A stretch of 64,000 bases of DNA from Pseudomonadota bacterium (GCA_039818985.1 JBCBSU010000001.1:646367-710366); one strand, 5' to 3'. Counted from the first letter of the stretch, positions 26,854 through 36,026 are shown. Notes: generated from the sequence alone by a model not told the origin. Program-made: numbers and translations.

Positions 26854-27299
26854 CCGATGAGCATTATGTCGACCCCGGCCGCGAGCTGTTCACCGCCTTC
26901 AAGGACCTGCCGCGCGATACCCCGATCAACATGATCAACATGCTGCGTTTCCGTGAGCATGCTGCCTATCCCGATGATCATCCGCGCGTTGCTGAGGGGC
27001 TGAGCGGGGCCGAGGCCTATGCGCATTATGGCAAGGAAAGCGCGCCGATATTCCAGCGTGTCGGTGGCAGTATCATCTGGCGCGGTGCGTTCGAGACGAT
27101 GCTGATCGGGCCGAACGAAGAGCGCTGGGATGCGGTGTTTATCGCCCGCTATCCGGCCGCGGCGGCGTTTCTCGAAATGGTTACCGATCCCGATTACCGC
27201 AATGCAGTGGTCAACCGCCAGGCGGCGGTGGCAACATCACGGCTGATCCGCTGCGGCGAGATGCCTGACGGACTCAGCGCCGACGGCGCCTTTGCCTGA
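26850..27299 (+). CDS. DUF1330 protein
   Basis: This 149-aa cytoplasmic protein matches the DUF1330 family of dimeric alpha/beta ferredoxin-like proteins of unknown function. The signature regions are INMINMLRFRE, SGAEAYAHYGKESAPIF and the WDAVFIARYPAAAAFLEMV helix. The ATG at 26850 overlaps the GNAT stop codon, an arrangement that favours coupled translation. No catalytic residues can be assigned. Confidence 0.88.
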   Translation: MTDEHYVDPGRELFTAFKDLPRDTPINMINMLRFREHAAYPDDHPRVAEGLSGAEAYAHYGKESAPIFQRVGGSIIWRGAFETMLIGPNEERWDAVFIARYPAAAAFLEMVTDPDYRNAVVNRQAAVATSRLIRCGEMPDGLSADGAFA

Positions 27300-27416
27300 A
27301 CCCTGCTCCTCCCGATATGGGACATTTGCGTGATTTTACTCGCCAGATTAACCATTTTGCCTAACAGTAATTTAACACTTTGAGTGCCATGGATAACGCA
27401 AAATTAATCTTTGCGC

Positions 27417-27452
27417 CGGGCTGTTCCCTGGAGGGATGAATCGGGTAGCCCG
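27417..27452 (+). promoter_or_regulatory. leader hairpin upstream of a lipoprotein gene
   Basis: CGGGCT (27417-27422) and AGCCCG (27447-27452) pair perfectly around a 24-nt loop containing GGAGGGATG. The hairpin ends 24 nt before the lipoprotein start and could belong to a structured 5' leader. The preceding 120 bp are AT-rich and may hold the promoter. Confidence 0.35.
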
Positions 27453-27476
27453 TGAGCGCGGACCGGGAGCGAGACG

Positions 27477-28268
27477 ATGACAGCTATCATGATCGACAGG
27501 AATGTAGCATTTGCTACAGGGCCGGCATTGCCGCTGCGCTCGCTGCTGATGGCCGGTGCCATGGCGCTGCTGCTTTCGGCCTGTGGTGTCGGCAATGAGG
27601 CCGAAGAGGAAACCGATGCGGCACGTGACCCGGCGGTAGCAGGCGCGCTGGAAGACGAGCTGCTGGTCGATCCCGATCTTGCCGAAAGCTCGAACCAGAA
27701 TAATGCGCTTGATCCTCAGGGTGCCAATAGCGGCGCGGTACCGGTGACCGCTGCCGACAGCCGCGCAGCGGTGGCAGCAGCCAATGCCGAATTTGCCGAA
27801 GAGGGCATGCTTGGCGCGCCCAGGCCCGACAAGGCCAGTGATGAGGATTGCCGTGGCTGTGACGGCGGCCGCAGCGGCGTGACGCTGGGTGCCAAGGCGG
27901 CAATGCAGCAGGGTAAGGGCGGTTGCGATGCCAAGCTGAAATATGATGCCAAATGGGCCACCCGCATGCCGCCCGAATTCAATGTCTATCCCCAGGCCAA
28001 TGTCCGCGAGGCAGCGGGTGTCGAGAACGGCCAATGCGATCTGCGCGCCGTCAGCTTCACCTCACCGGCCGGTATCAAGGACATTGTCGACTATTATTTC
28101 ACCAAGGCACAGCGCGGCGGTTATACGGCGCAATATCTTGTTCGCGATGATGGCGATCATATGCTGGGCGGCATCCGTAACAGCGATAACGGAGCCTATG
28201 TCATCTTTTTGCGAACGCTGAAGGGTGGCGCGACCGAAGTCGATATCGTGGCCAGTAAGGGCCAGTAA
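27477..28268 (+). CDS. putative lipoprotein of unknown function
   Basis: This 263-aa protein has a long N-region, then a hydrophobic helix and a lipobox LLSAC giving lipidated Cys36. The next 90 residues are acidic and low-complexity (EAEEETD, many Ala/Asp/Glu). A more structured C-terminal domain starts around KYDAKWATRMPPEFNVYP and ends with GAYVIFLRTLKGGATEVDIV. A CRGCDGG motif near residue 123 has two close cysteines. GGGAG sits 7 nt before the ATG at 27477. I do not recognise the family; it faces the convergent mscS gene 15 nt away. Confidence 0.78.
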   Translation: MTAIMIDRNVAFATGPALPLRSLLMAGAMALLLSACGVGNEAEEETDAARDPAVAGALEDELLVDPDLAESSNQNNALDPQGANSGAVPVTAADSRAAVAAANAEFAEEGMLGAPRPDKASDEDCRGCDGGRSGVTLGAKAAMQQGKGGCDAKLKYDAKWATRMPPEFNVYPQANVREAAGVENGQCDLRAVSFTSPAGIKDIVDYYFTKAQRGGYTAQYLVRDDGDHMLGGIRNSDNGAYVIFLRTLKGGATEVDIVASKGQ

Positions 28269-28283
28269 AGAAAACGGCAGATC

Positions 28284-29612
28284 TTATTCCGCGTCGGGGT
28301 CCTGTTGCGCCGCACGCGCTGACATTAGCGTGTCGGCCGCGCCCGGATCGACCGAGCGCAGATGCAGGTCGCGCTGCGGGAAGGGGATTTCGACCTCATT
28401 TTCCTTGAGCAGGTCCCAGACCCGCATCATGATGTCGCCACGGACATTGCCGACGCCCTTATGCGGGTCATTGATCCAGGCGCGGATCTCGAAATTGACG
28501 CTGTTGTCGCCAAATTCCAGCAGCCACGCGACCGGCTTGGGGTTTTTCAGCACCCGGGGCGACTCGTTCACCGCTTTGAGCAGCAGTTTCTGTACCAGCT
28601 TCATATCGCTGTCATAGCTGACCCCAACCGGGATCTTCATCCGCACATTGGGGTCGGAATAGGACCAGTTCTCAACCTCGGTAGTCATCAAATTCTCGTT
28701 CGGGATCAGATGCTCCTTGCCGTCACGCGTGAGCACCGAAACGGCGCGCACCCCGATCTTGTTGACCCAGCCAAAGCTGTCACCGACGACGATGATGTCG
28801 CCCGGTTTTATAGAACGGTCCATCAACAGGATGATCCCGGCAATCAGGTTACCGACGGTCTTTTGCATGCCAAAGCCGATGGCGAGGCCAAAGGCACCCG
28901 AGAAGACTGCCAGTGCTGTCAGGTCGATGCCCAGGACATTGAGGCCCAGGACGAAAGCCACAGCGAGTATCGCTACGGTGGCCAGCTTCTGCGCCAGCAC
29001 TTTTTGCGAGCTGTCGAGCGTATCAGTCGTGTTGATGACATGACCTGCGACGCGGATGATGACACGCGCAATGGCAAACAAAATTACGGTGGTGACCAAT
29101 ATGGTGGCCACCCACCACAGGGTAATCCGGCGTGTGCCGATGTTGATGCCGACGCTTTCCAGCGCGATGTAGATTTCCTGTATCTCTTCGACCAGCGCGA
29201 AGCCGGTGCCCAGCGCTATGATGATGCCGACCACCGTACCAAGCCAGTTGGGCATGCGCACACCGCGAACCAGATTGTTGGAAAACAGTCCGGCCGTTAT
29301 TGCCACTGTCAGTGCGAAAATGACATGGGCGATGACTTCCCAGCTATAGACCGACAGAAATATGCTGGCGAGGATGAAGACAACGGCCTGGCGACACATA
29401 TTGCGAATGCGCCGCTGTGCCAGCTCGCTTTCATAACCGGCCCTGTGCTCCCATAATTTGCCGAGCAGGGGCCCGATGGACCGGCTTACCAGCCAACCAA
29501 CAACCAGTGCGGCAATGACCAGTATGGCGGCGATAACCCCCTGAACATAAATGATGTCACCTGGCGAATCGATCATTGCTGATCGCAACTGGGTGGTAAT
29601 CTGGTCCATCAT
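28284..29612 (-). CDS. MscS-family mechanosensitive ion channel
   Basis: This 442-aa inner-membrane protein is a small-conductance mechanosensitive channel relative. Several N-terminal helices precede the pore-lining helix and MscS beta domain, recognisable in VFSGAFGLAIGFGMQKTVGNLIAGIILLMDRSIKPGD. The C-terminal alpha/beta domain ends with VEIPFPQRDLHLRS, a hallmark of the family. It would release solutes on hypo-osmotic shock. The first ATG (29612) overlaps the metC stop codon (ATGA), so the two genes are translationally coupled; a second ATG at 29609 follows at once. Confidence 0.93.
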   Translation of the reverse strand: MMDQITTQLRSAMIDSPGDIIYVQGVIAAILVIAALVVGWLVSRSIGPLLGKLWEHRAGYESELAQRRIRNMCRQAVVFILASIFLSVYSWEVIAHVIFALTVAITAGLFSNNLVRGVRMPNWLGTVVGIIIALGTGFALVEEIQEIYIALESVGINIGTRRITLWWVATILVTTVILFAIARVIIRVAGHVINTTDTLDSSQKVLAQKLATVAILAVAFVLGLNVLGIDLTALAVFSGAFGLAIGFGMQKTVGNLIAGIILLMDRSIKPGDIIVVGDSFGWVNKIGVRAVSVLTRDGKEHLIPNENLMTTEVENWSYSDPNVRMKIPVGVSYDSDMKLVQKLLLKAVNESPRVLKNPKPVAWLLEFGDNSVNFEIRAWINDPHKGVGNVRGDIMMRVWDLLKENEVEIPFPQRDLHLRSVDPGAADTLMSARAAQQDPDAE

Positions 29613-30832
29613 AGAGCCAGTCTAAACGCCTCAAGCCCGGAAGCAAGGTCGGCGGTCAGGTCATCCGGGTCTTCCAAGCCGACCTGCAGCCGCACCAGAT
29701 GCCGGTCGCCCGGATCATAGTGCGCCGGTGGCCATGGCGTTGCGCTGCGGTCCGGTGTCGGATCGACAGGGATGGCCAGGCTCTCATAGCCGCCCCAGCT
29801 ATAGCCGATTCCGAACAGCGTCAGTGCATCGACCAGTGCGTCACGCGCCGCAGCGCTGCCGCCTTTGAGGACAAAGGAGAACAGGCCGCTGCTACCGGTA
29901 AAATCACGCGCCCAGATATCGTGGCCAGGGCAAGAGGGCAGGGCGGGGTGAAGCACATGCGCTATCTCGGGTTGCTCCGCCAGCCAGCGGGCGAGCGCCA
30001 GTGCATTGCCCTGATGCCGTTCCAGCCGGACATCAAGCGTGCGCAGGCCGCGCGCGGCGAGATAGGCATCATCGGGTGAGATTACATGGCCCAGTGCCTG
30101 CGCAGTGCGCCGCAGCCGCCACCAGTGTTTCTCATTGGCAGTTGCTGCGCCCAGCATCACATCCGAATGGCCTACAATATATTTGGTGCAGGCGTTCATC
30201 ACAATGTCGACACCCTTTTCGATCGCGGTGAAAAAGTGCGACGTCGCCCAGGTATTGTCGAGCAGGGTGACGATTTTGGGATTGGCGGCTTTTGCCGTCT
30301 GGCACATGGCCGGAATATCACTGACCTCGAAGGTCAGGCTGCCCGGGCTTTCCATCCAGATGGCGCGGGTTCGCTCACAGACCAGATCGGCAATGGCGGC
30401 ACCGGCAAGCGGATCAAAAAACCGGGTTTCGACACCCATGCGCCTGAGCAGACTATTGGCCATGCCGCGGCTGGGGTCATAGCTGTTGTCACTCATCAGC
30501 AGCACATCGCCGGGTGACAGCACCGCGAGCAGCGATCCGGCAATGGCGGCAACACCTGAGGGGTAGAGCATGGTGCCGTGTGCCCCAGGTTCCATGCCGG
30601 TCAGCGCATCAGCCAGCGACCATTGGGTGGGCGAACCGCGACGGCCATAGAAAAAGCGGCCATCTTCATTGGCCTTGGGGCCGTCGCGCAGATCGGCAAC
30701 ACTGTCATAAAGATGGGTGCTGGCACGCCATATCGGGGTGTTGACCACCGGCCCGGTCCAGCCTTTTCGCCGCCCGGCTGTGACTGCACGGGTGGCGGGT
30801 CTTTGGTTGGATGGTGTTTTGTCTTCAGCCAA
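29609..30832 (-). CDS. metC: cystathionine beta-lyase
   Basis: This PLP enzyme of 407 aa cleaves cystathionine to homocysteine, pyruvate and ammonia in methionine synthesis. The family fold is shown by the N-terminal VNTPIWRASTHLYDSVADL and YGRRGSPTQWSLADAL segments. The PLP lysine lies in CTKYIVGHSDVM. The GYSWGGYESL motif distinguishes MetC-type lyases from gamma-synthases. The apparent start is TTG at 30832 with only a weak AAGAA site upstream; no nearby in-frame ATG or GTG would keep the conserved N-terminus. It lies 36 nt after the sulfurtransferase gene, which suggests a sulfur-related transcription unit. Confidence 0.92.
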   Translation of the reverse strand: MAEDKTPSNQRPATRAVTAGRRKGWTGPVVNTPIWRASTHLYDSVADLRDGPKANEDGRFFYGRRGSPTQWSLADALTGMEPGAHGTMLYPSGVAAIAGSLLAVLSPGDVLLMSDNSYDPSRGMANSLLRRMGVETRFFDPLAGAAIADLVCERTRAIWMESPGSLTFEVSDIPAMCQTAKAANPKIVTLLDNTWATSHFFTAIEKGVDIVMNACTKYIVGHSDVMLGAATANEKHWWRLRRTAQALGHVISPDDAYLAARGLRTLDVRLERHQGNALALARWLAEQPEIAHVLHPALPSCPGHDIWARDFTGSSGLFSFVLKGGSAAARDALVDALTLFGIGYSWGGYESLAIPVDPTPDRSATPWPPAHYDPGDRHLVRLQVGLEDPDDLTADLASGLEAFRLAL

Positions 30833-30868
30833 ATTCTTAACAGTCAGGCTCAGGGCTAACGGTCTATA

Positions 30869-31705
30869 TTAACCGGTTGCCTTGGGAGTATCCGCATCGG
30901 CGCCCCATTCGGCCCAGCTACCATCGTAAAGTGCGACATCGCCCTTGCCGAGCAGCGTGGCGCCAAAGGCCAGTACCGAGGCGGTCATGCCTGAGCCGCA
31001 GGTGGTGACGATGGGTTTTTCAAGGTCGACACCGGCATCGGTAAAGGCGGCGCGCAGATCATCGCCGGTTTTCCAGGTGCCGTCGCTGTTGAACAGTGCC
31101 ATATGCGGCACGTTGACCGAGCCGGGGATATGACCGCTGGCAATGCCGGGGCGCGGGTCTTCTTCGACACCGCTGAACCGGGCGGCGGGGCGGGCATCGA
31201 CGACCTGCTCGTCCTTGCTGTGCAGATTGGCCAGCATTGCCGCCTTGTCGCGCAGATTCTTGTCGTCCTTCCACACAGTGAAATGGCGGTGGCGCAGTTG
31301 CTGCTTGCCGCCTTCCAGCGGGCGATCCTCGGCCTTCCATTTGGCGATGCCGCCATCGAGGATCGCGACTTCATGCGCGCCGAACATGGTGAGCATGAAC
31401 CAGGCGCGGGCTGAGGATTTCAACGGGCTGTCATCATAGAGCACGATCCGGCTGCCATCACCAAGTCCGAGTGACTGCATGCGGCTGGCGAATTTCTCGG
31501 GCCGCGGCAGGGTGTTCTCGATCGGGGAGTTGTTATCGACCAGCTCGGCCAGGTCCATGAACACGGCGCCCGGGATATGCCCTGCTTCATATTCCGCAGC
31601 TGCGTTGCGGCCACTGTCCGGCAGGAATTTGGTGGCATCGACAATGCGCAGGTCGGTGGCACCGAGTTCATTGGCCAGCCATTCGGTAGATACGAGCAAG
31701 TCCAT
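30869..31705 (-). CDS. sseA: 3-mercaptopyruvate/thiosulfate sulfurtransferase
   Basis: This is a two-domain rhodanese of 278 aa. The inactive N-terminal rhodanese domain has the DATKFLPDSGRNA and GHIPGAVFMDL motifs. The C-terminal domain bears catalytic Cys236 in the loop CGSGMTAS. That loop is typical of 3-mercaptopyruvate sulfurtransferases (CGSGVTA) rather than thiosulfate-specific rhodaneses (CRKG). It transfers sulfane sulfur to thiols or cyanide in the cytoplasm. GGGGA lies close upstream of the ATG at 31705, fixing the start over longer in-frame options. It stands between photolyase and metC on the same strand. Confidence 0.93.
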   Translation of the reverse strand: MDLLVSTEWLANELGATDLRIVDATKFLPDSGRNAAAEYEAGHIPGAVFMDLAELVDNNSPIENTLPRPEKFASRMQSLGLGDGSRIVLYDDSPLKSSARAWFMLTMFGAHEVAILDGGIAKWKAEDRPLEGGKQQLRHRHFTVWKDDKNLRDKAAMLANLHSKDEQVVDARPAARFSGVEEDPRPGIASGHIPGSVNVPHMALFNSDGTWKTGDDLRAAFTDAGVDLEKPIVTTCGSGMTASVLAFGATLLGKGDVALYDGSWAEWGADADTPKATG

Positions 31706-31839
31706 AATATTCCCCATAATTTCACGCTGATCATACACTTGGTTGTGCGGCGCGCTTCTGGTCCGGATGAATTGTGTTCTCTGATTTATTAGTGACTCGA
31801 AACCGGGGCGTCGAGAGAAGAAATGCGTCTTTCCATGAC

Positions 31840-33387
31840 TCAATTGAGGGTTTCGAGAAAGCCTCGTGCCTGATCGCGCAGGGCCTGTTTTTCGGCATCG
31901 CCTTTCCGCAGCCAGTTGCGATAAGGCATGGCGAGGCGGTTATTGCCCCTTAGGATCGCTTCATTGCGCGCCAGAAAATCCCAGTAAAGCGCGTTGAACG
32001 GGCATGCTGTTTCACCAGTTTTGGCCTTCACATCATAGCGGCAATGACCGCAATAGTCGGACATTTTTTGAATATAGTTGCCGCTGGCGGCATAGGGCTT
32101 GCTCGCCAGCAGCCCGCCATCGGCATATTGGCTCATGCCGAGCGTGTTGGGCAGTTCGACCCATTCATAGGCATCGGCATAGACTTCGAGATACCAGCGG
32201 TGCACCTGCTCCGGATCGACACCGGCAAGCATCGCGAAATTGCCGGTAACCATAAGCCGTTGGATATGGTGCGCATAGGCGTGGTCGAGAGTCTGGCCGA
32301 TGGCCTGCGACAGGCAATGCATGTCGGTGTCGCCATCATAATAGAAAGCAGGCAGATCGCGGGTCGCGTTCAGATGGTTGCGGGTCACATAGTCCGGACC
32401 CTCGCGCCAATAAATGCCGCGGACATATTCGCGCCAGCCGATGATCTGGCGAATAAAGCCCTCTGCGGCATTGAGCGGCACTTTGCCCTGATGGTAGCAT
32501 TCTTCGACCTCGCGGCAGAGCTGCACCGGATCGAGTAGTCCGGCGTTGATATAGGGTGACAACAGCGAGTGCCACAGAAACGGCTCGCCGGTCAGCATAG
32601 CATCCTGATAGTCGCCAAATTGCGGCAGGGCATGATCGAGAAAATTGCGCTTCTGCCGCAGCGCCTCTTCATGTGTCACCGCAAAGTGGAAATGGTCGAG
32701 GCTGCCGGGATGATCGGCAAAACGCGTCGCCACCATATCCAGCACTTCGCTGGTGATGGCATCCGGCTGGAAGCGGATCGGCTGCGGCATCATCCGGTCG
32801 CGCTCCCCGTTTTTGGCGGGCGCAGGCTTGCGATTCTCTGCATCATAATTCCACTTGCCACCTTCGGGCTGGCCATCTTCATCGAGCAATATGCCGGTCT
32901 TGCGCCGCATCTCGCGGTAGAAGAATTCCATGCGCAGCTGCTTCTTGCCTTCGGCCCAGTCTTCGAACTCCTGGTGTGTGGCGAGGAAACGGTCATCGGG
33001 GCAGATGGTGACGGGCAGGCCGAACTGGTCCTGCCAATTGTCCATCATTTCACGCACACGCCATTCGCCCGGTTCGGTGGCGCGGATGGCATCAGGGCCA
33101 TGGCGCTCAATGGCGCGCGCGACCTCACCGGAAAAACTGCCGCGATTATCGGGATCGTCGAGCGTCACATAATCGACCGTCCAGCAGCGTTTGCGCAGAT
33201 CCTCGGCATGATGCCGCATCGCCGACAGGATGAACGCGATCTTGGCCTTGTGGTGTTTGACATAGCTGGTCTCGTCGGCGACCTCCATCATCAGGATGAT
33301 GCCGTGTTCCGGATCGGCACCGGCCAGGCTGGACAGATCATGGCTGAGCTGGTCACCCAGCACGGGAATAAGCACTTTATTGTTCAT
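31840..33387 (-). CDS. iron-sulfur bacterial cryptochrome/(6-4) photolyase (FeS-BCP)
   Basis: This 515-aa flavoprotein matches the FeS-BCP branch of the photolyase family, which repairs (6-4) photoproducts or acts as a blue-light receptor. It opens with the antenna-domain motif LIPVLGDQLSHDLSSL. Four cysteines at 358, 446, 449 and 462 keep the spacing I recall for the cluster ligands of Agrobacterium PhrB. Characteristic segments are HHIQRLMVTGNFAML, the TLGMSQYADGG loop and the C-terminal YCGHCRYDV. It lacks a signal peptide. The start at 33387 is supported by the conserved N-terminus. A TetR gene lies just upstream in the same direction. Confidence 0.93.
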   Translation of the reverse strand: MNNKVLIPVLGDQLSHDLSSLAGADPEHGIILMMEVADETSYVKHHKAKIAFILSAMRHHAEDLRKRCWTVDYVTLDDPDNRGSFSGEVARAIERHGPDAIRATEPGEWRVREMMDNWQDQFGLPVTICPDDRFLATHQEFEDWAEGKKQLRMEFFYREMRRKTGILLDEDGQPEGGKWNYDAENRKPAPAKNGERDRMMPQPIRFQPDAITSEVLDMVATRFADHPGSLDHFHFAVTHEEALRQKRNFLDHALPQFGDYQDAMLTGEPFLWHSLLSPYINAGLLDPVQLCREVEECYHQGKVPLNAAEGFIRQIIGWREYVRGIYWREGPDYVTRNHLNATRDLPAFYYDGDTDMHCLSQAIGQTLDHAYAHHIQRLMVTGNFAMLAGVDPEQVHRWYLEVYADAYEWVELPNTLGMSQYADGGLLASKPYAASGNYIQKMSDYCGHCRYDVKAKTGETACPFNALYWDFLARNEAILRGNNRLAMPYRNWLRKGDAEKQALRDQARGFLETLN

Positions 33388-33483
33388 AAAGCGCCTAACG
33401 CGTCACGCGGCAAAGGGCTGCATAATCAACAAGATTTCCGGTTTGACCGATGGCATGGCCTTTCGGCTCAAGCTGCCGAATGT

Positions 33484-34023
33484 TCAGTCCAGCGGCAGCG
33501 CACCGATAATCCGCTCCAGTTCCTGGCGATATTCTGCGCTGCTGCCGGCAGCGCCCAGCAGCCCCTTTGCGATCATATGGATGGTAAAGGCCAGCGTCTC
33601 TGCCTGCTGCTGCGATATATCGGGCAGGGCCTGGTTCAGCGCATCGGTCATGGCCAGTCGGATGCGTGCTGTCGCCAGATCCGCTTCTTCGCTAGACACA
33701 TCGCTGACCATCGCGACGATCTCGGCGCTGTGCGGCGCCGCCTTCAGCAGATCGACATATTGGCCGATCCAGCTATGGACCGCGTTCACGATGCGCTCGC
33801 GCAAGGCCCCCGAATCCGCAAGCTTTGCAAGGCAATCCTCACAGCTCTGCTCGATCAGCGAGCGCGCAGCCCAGCCAAAGGCTTCCTCCTTGGAACTGAA
33901 GCGATTGTACAGCGCCTGACGCGAGATACCGAGCCCATCGGCAAGATCGCGCATCGAGGTTTTGCGAAAGCCATATTGCGCGAAAACACGGACAATTTCT
34001 TTGAGGTCTTCTGATCGATCCAT
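33484..34023 (-). CDS. TetR family transcriptional regulator
   Basis: This 179-aa repressor has the TetR HTH at residues about 20-50 (TSMRDLADGLGISRQALYNRFSSKEEAF). The C-terminal half is helical and carries no recognisable ligand residues. The ATG at 34023 lies just 9 nt from a 26-bp dyad in the short region shared with a divergent SDR gene. That arrangement is usual for a TetR repressor controlling itself and the neighbouring oxidoreductase. The photolyase gene lies downstream on the same strand and might be cotranscribed. Confidence 0.9.
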   Translation of the reverse strand: MDRSEDLKEIVRVFAQYGFRKTSMRDLADGLGISRQALYNRFSSKEEAFGWAARSLIEQSCEDCLAKLADSGALRERIVNAVHSWIGQYVDLLKAAPHSAEIVAMVSDVSSEEADLATARIRLAMTDALNQALPDISQQQAETLAFTIHMIAKGLLGAAGSSAEYRQELERIIGALPLD

Positions 34024-34032
34024 ATTTCAATC

Positions 34033-34058
34033 TTGACATATTATGCATAAAGTGTCAA
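34033..34058. promoter_or_regulatory. 26-bp dyad between TetR and SDR genes, candidate TetR operator
   Basis: The outer arms TTGACA (34033-34038) and TGTCAA (34053-34058) flank a central self-complementary TATGCATA (34042-34049). Only the three bases on each side between these elements fail to pair fully. It is placed 10 nt from the TetR start and 37 nt from the SDR start, so one bound dimer could repress both. Confidence 0.6.
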
Positions 34059-34095
34059 TTACGCAAAGACACATATCACTTACAAGGAATTGCAC

Positions 34096-35028
34096 ATGCC
34101 TCTCGTAAACGCCACCGGTGTCAGGAACTGGACTCCAGATCGCCTGACTGATCTGACAGGGAAGCGCTATCTTATCACCGGAGGAAATTCCGGTATCGGC
34201 CTTGAAGCGGCGAAGATGCTGGCCGAGCGCAATGCGGATGTGGTTATCGGCGCGCGCAACGCCACCAAGGGCGCGACCGCCGTGGCGGCGATCGAGTCAC
34301 TGGGAACTGGTAGCGCTGAGATGCTGCAGATCGATCTGGCGGACATGACTTCGATCCGCTCGGCGGCAGAGGAGGCGAAGCCCCGCTTTGGCACGCTGTC
34401 CGCGCTGATCAACAATGCCGGTATCATGCAGACCCCCAAGCAGCAGACCAGGGACGGGTTCGAGATGCAGTTGGGCACCAACCATCTCGGCCATTTCCTC
34501 TGGACTGCGTTGATGATCGGTCAGGTCGACCCGGCGCAAGGACGCATCGTCACTGTCTCGAGCATTGCGCATAAATATGGCAAAATTCATTTTGATGATC
34601 TGATGCTCGATAAATCATACGACCCCAGCGCCTCTTATTTTCAGAGCAAGCTTGCCAACCTGCTGTTTGCCCAGGAACTGCACCGTCGCCTTATAGCTTC
34701 AGGTTCGCACATCAAATCGGTGGCGTGCCATCCCGGCTATTCCGACACCGAGCTGCAAAGCACCGGGCCGACAGGGTTTCTGAACGCACTCTATAAATTC
34801 ACCAACGCCCTGATGGCGCAACCGGGCAAACTTGGTGCTTATCCCACCGTTCTTTCCGCAGCGGGTGATGAGGCGATTTCCGGTGCCTATTATGGCCCGA
34901 CCGGCTTGATGGACATGCGCGGCCCGGTGGGTGACAGCTATGTCGAACCGCGCGCGCTTGACGAAGCGGTCGCACAACGCCTGTGGCAGGTCAGTGAAGA
35001 GCTGGTCGGCGACAGGCTGGTGGTCTGA
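34096..35028 (+). CDS. SDR oxidoreductase, retinol-dehydrogenase-like
   Basis: This 310-aa SDR resembles the WW-domain/retinol dehydrogenase-like group. Its cofactor motif is TGGNSGIG near residue 31. NNAGIMQTP comes later, and the catalytic site is YFQSKLAN, where SYFQSK supplies the Tyr and Lys. Substrate is unknown; alcohol or aldehyde is likely. ATG 34096 has AAGGA about 7 nt upstream, whereas the longer frame starts at a TTG inside that site. It is divergent from TetR, which probably controls it. Confidence 0.9.
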   Translation: MPLVNATGVRNWTPDRLTDLTGKRYLITGGNSGIGLEAAKMLAERNADVVIGARNATKGATAVAAIESLGTGSAEMLQIDLADMTSIRSAAEEAKPRFGTLSALINNAGIMQTPKQQTRDGFEMQLGTNHLGHFLWTALMIGQVDPAQGRIVTVSSIAHKYGKIHFDDLMLDKSYDPSASYFQSKLANLLFAQELHRRLIASGSHIKSVACHPGYSDTELQSTGPTGFLNALYKFTNALMAQPGKLGAYPTVLSAAGDEAISGAYYGPTGLMDMRGPVGDSYVEPRALDEAVAQRLWQVSEELVGDRLVV

Positions 35029-35061
35029 AGCAGGCTGATCGCGCACATCTTGGCACAGACG

Positions 35062-35081
35062 GATTGCGTTTCTGCGCAATC
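35062..35081. terminator. stem-loop after the SDR gene
   Basis: GATTGCG (35062-35068) and CGCAATC (35075-35081) pair perfectly around a 6-nt loop 34 nt after the SDR stop. No T-tract follows, so a terminator function is uncertain. Confidence 0.35.
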
Positions 35082-35189
35082 TGCCACAAGAGCCGTTTGC
35101 ACAAATTACAAAGATGCTCGCCCGAACCTGCATGAACACTATTCTTGCGTGATCGCAGCGGCCTTGTTGACGAGGAATGACGGACAGTC

Positions 35190-36023
35190 ATGTCGCCGTT
35201 GATTATCATGCTGCTTCTTGCATCGGCCGTCATCCACGCGGCATGGAATGCACTGGTCAAAAGCGGTCAAGACCGCCTCTGGTCGATAGCGGTGATTTCC
35301 CTGTTCGGCGCGATTGCGGCTTTGCCCTTCGCCATTGGTCTCCAGCCGCCAGCGGCGGCCAGCCTGCCCTATATTGCTTTCTCCTCTGGCCTCCAGATTG
35401 GCTACTGCCTGTTTCTGGTGCGGGCTTATGATCATGGTGATCTGGCGCAGGTCTATCCGATTGCCAGGGGAAGCGCGCCGCTTCTTGTCACTGTCGGAGC
35501 AGCGCTGTTTGCCGGTGAATTGCCGGGAACCTATGGGCTGGCCGGTATTGCTCTGGTGTCGCTCGGCATATTTGCCCTGGCGATTGGCAACCACCGCGCG
35601 GACACACAGTCACTGCTTTCGGCGCTGGCTGCTGGTGCATTCATCGCCAGCTATATGGTTGTCGATGGACTGGGCGTCCGTCTCGCAGGCAGCGCTGCCG
35701 GATATGCCGCCTGGCAAGCTGTTGTCGCCGGCTTTCTGATTCCTCTGACATTCATCGCCATCAGGCGGAGAAGGCCGGTAATGCCCCGGGGCAGGGAAGG
35801 CGTCATGATCGTCGTTGCCGGGATATTGTCGACTCTGGCCTATTGCATCGCAATATGGGCAATGAGCGAAAGCCCCTTGGGCGGCGTATCGGCGCTGCGC
35901 GAGACAAGCATATTATTTGCCGCCTTGCTGGGTGTGGTGGCGCTGCGTGAAGCGATAACCTTCCGCAAAATTGCAGGCGCCGTGCTTGTGACCGCCGGGG
36001 TTGTGTACCTGTCATGGACATGA
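35190..36023 (+). CDS. EamA/DMT-superfamily transporter
   Basis: This 277-aa membrane protein has about ten transmembrane helices in two EamA repeats. It opens with IIMLLLASAVIHAAWNALVKSGQDR, where HAAWNALVK is typical of the phosphonate/amino-acid related EamA clade. The second repeat begins around LSALAAGAFIASYMVVDGLG. Substrate is unknown. No strong ribosome binding site is seen upstream of the ATG at 35190. It ends 3 nt before a strong terminator at 36027. Confidence 0.88.
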   Translation: MSPLIIMLLLASAVIHAAWNALVKSGQDRLWSIAVISLFGAIAALPFAIGLQPPAAASLPYIAFSSGLQIGYCLFLVRAYDHGDLAQVYPIARGSAPLLVTVGAALFAGELPGTYGLAGIALVSLGIFALAIGNHRADTQSLLSALAAGAFIASYMVVDGLGVRLAGSAAGYAAWQAVVAGFLIPLTFIAIRRRRPVMPRGREGVMIVVAGILSTLAYCIAIWAMSESPLGGVSALRETSILFAALLGVVALREAITFRKIAGAVLVTAGVVYLSWT

Positions 36024-36026
36024 AGC

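Noticed and set aside
28362-29456. 364-residue plus-strand frame opposite the MscS gene
   Set aside because: Rich in His, Asp and Gln with no hydrophobic core, as expected of an antisense shadow; MscS motifs are intact on the other strand.
32569-34014. 481-residue plus-strand frame spanning photolyase and TetR
   Set aside because: It crosses two well-supported minus-strand genes and their gap, and has no recognisable domain.
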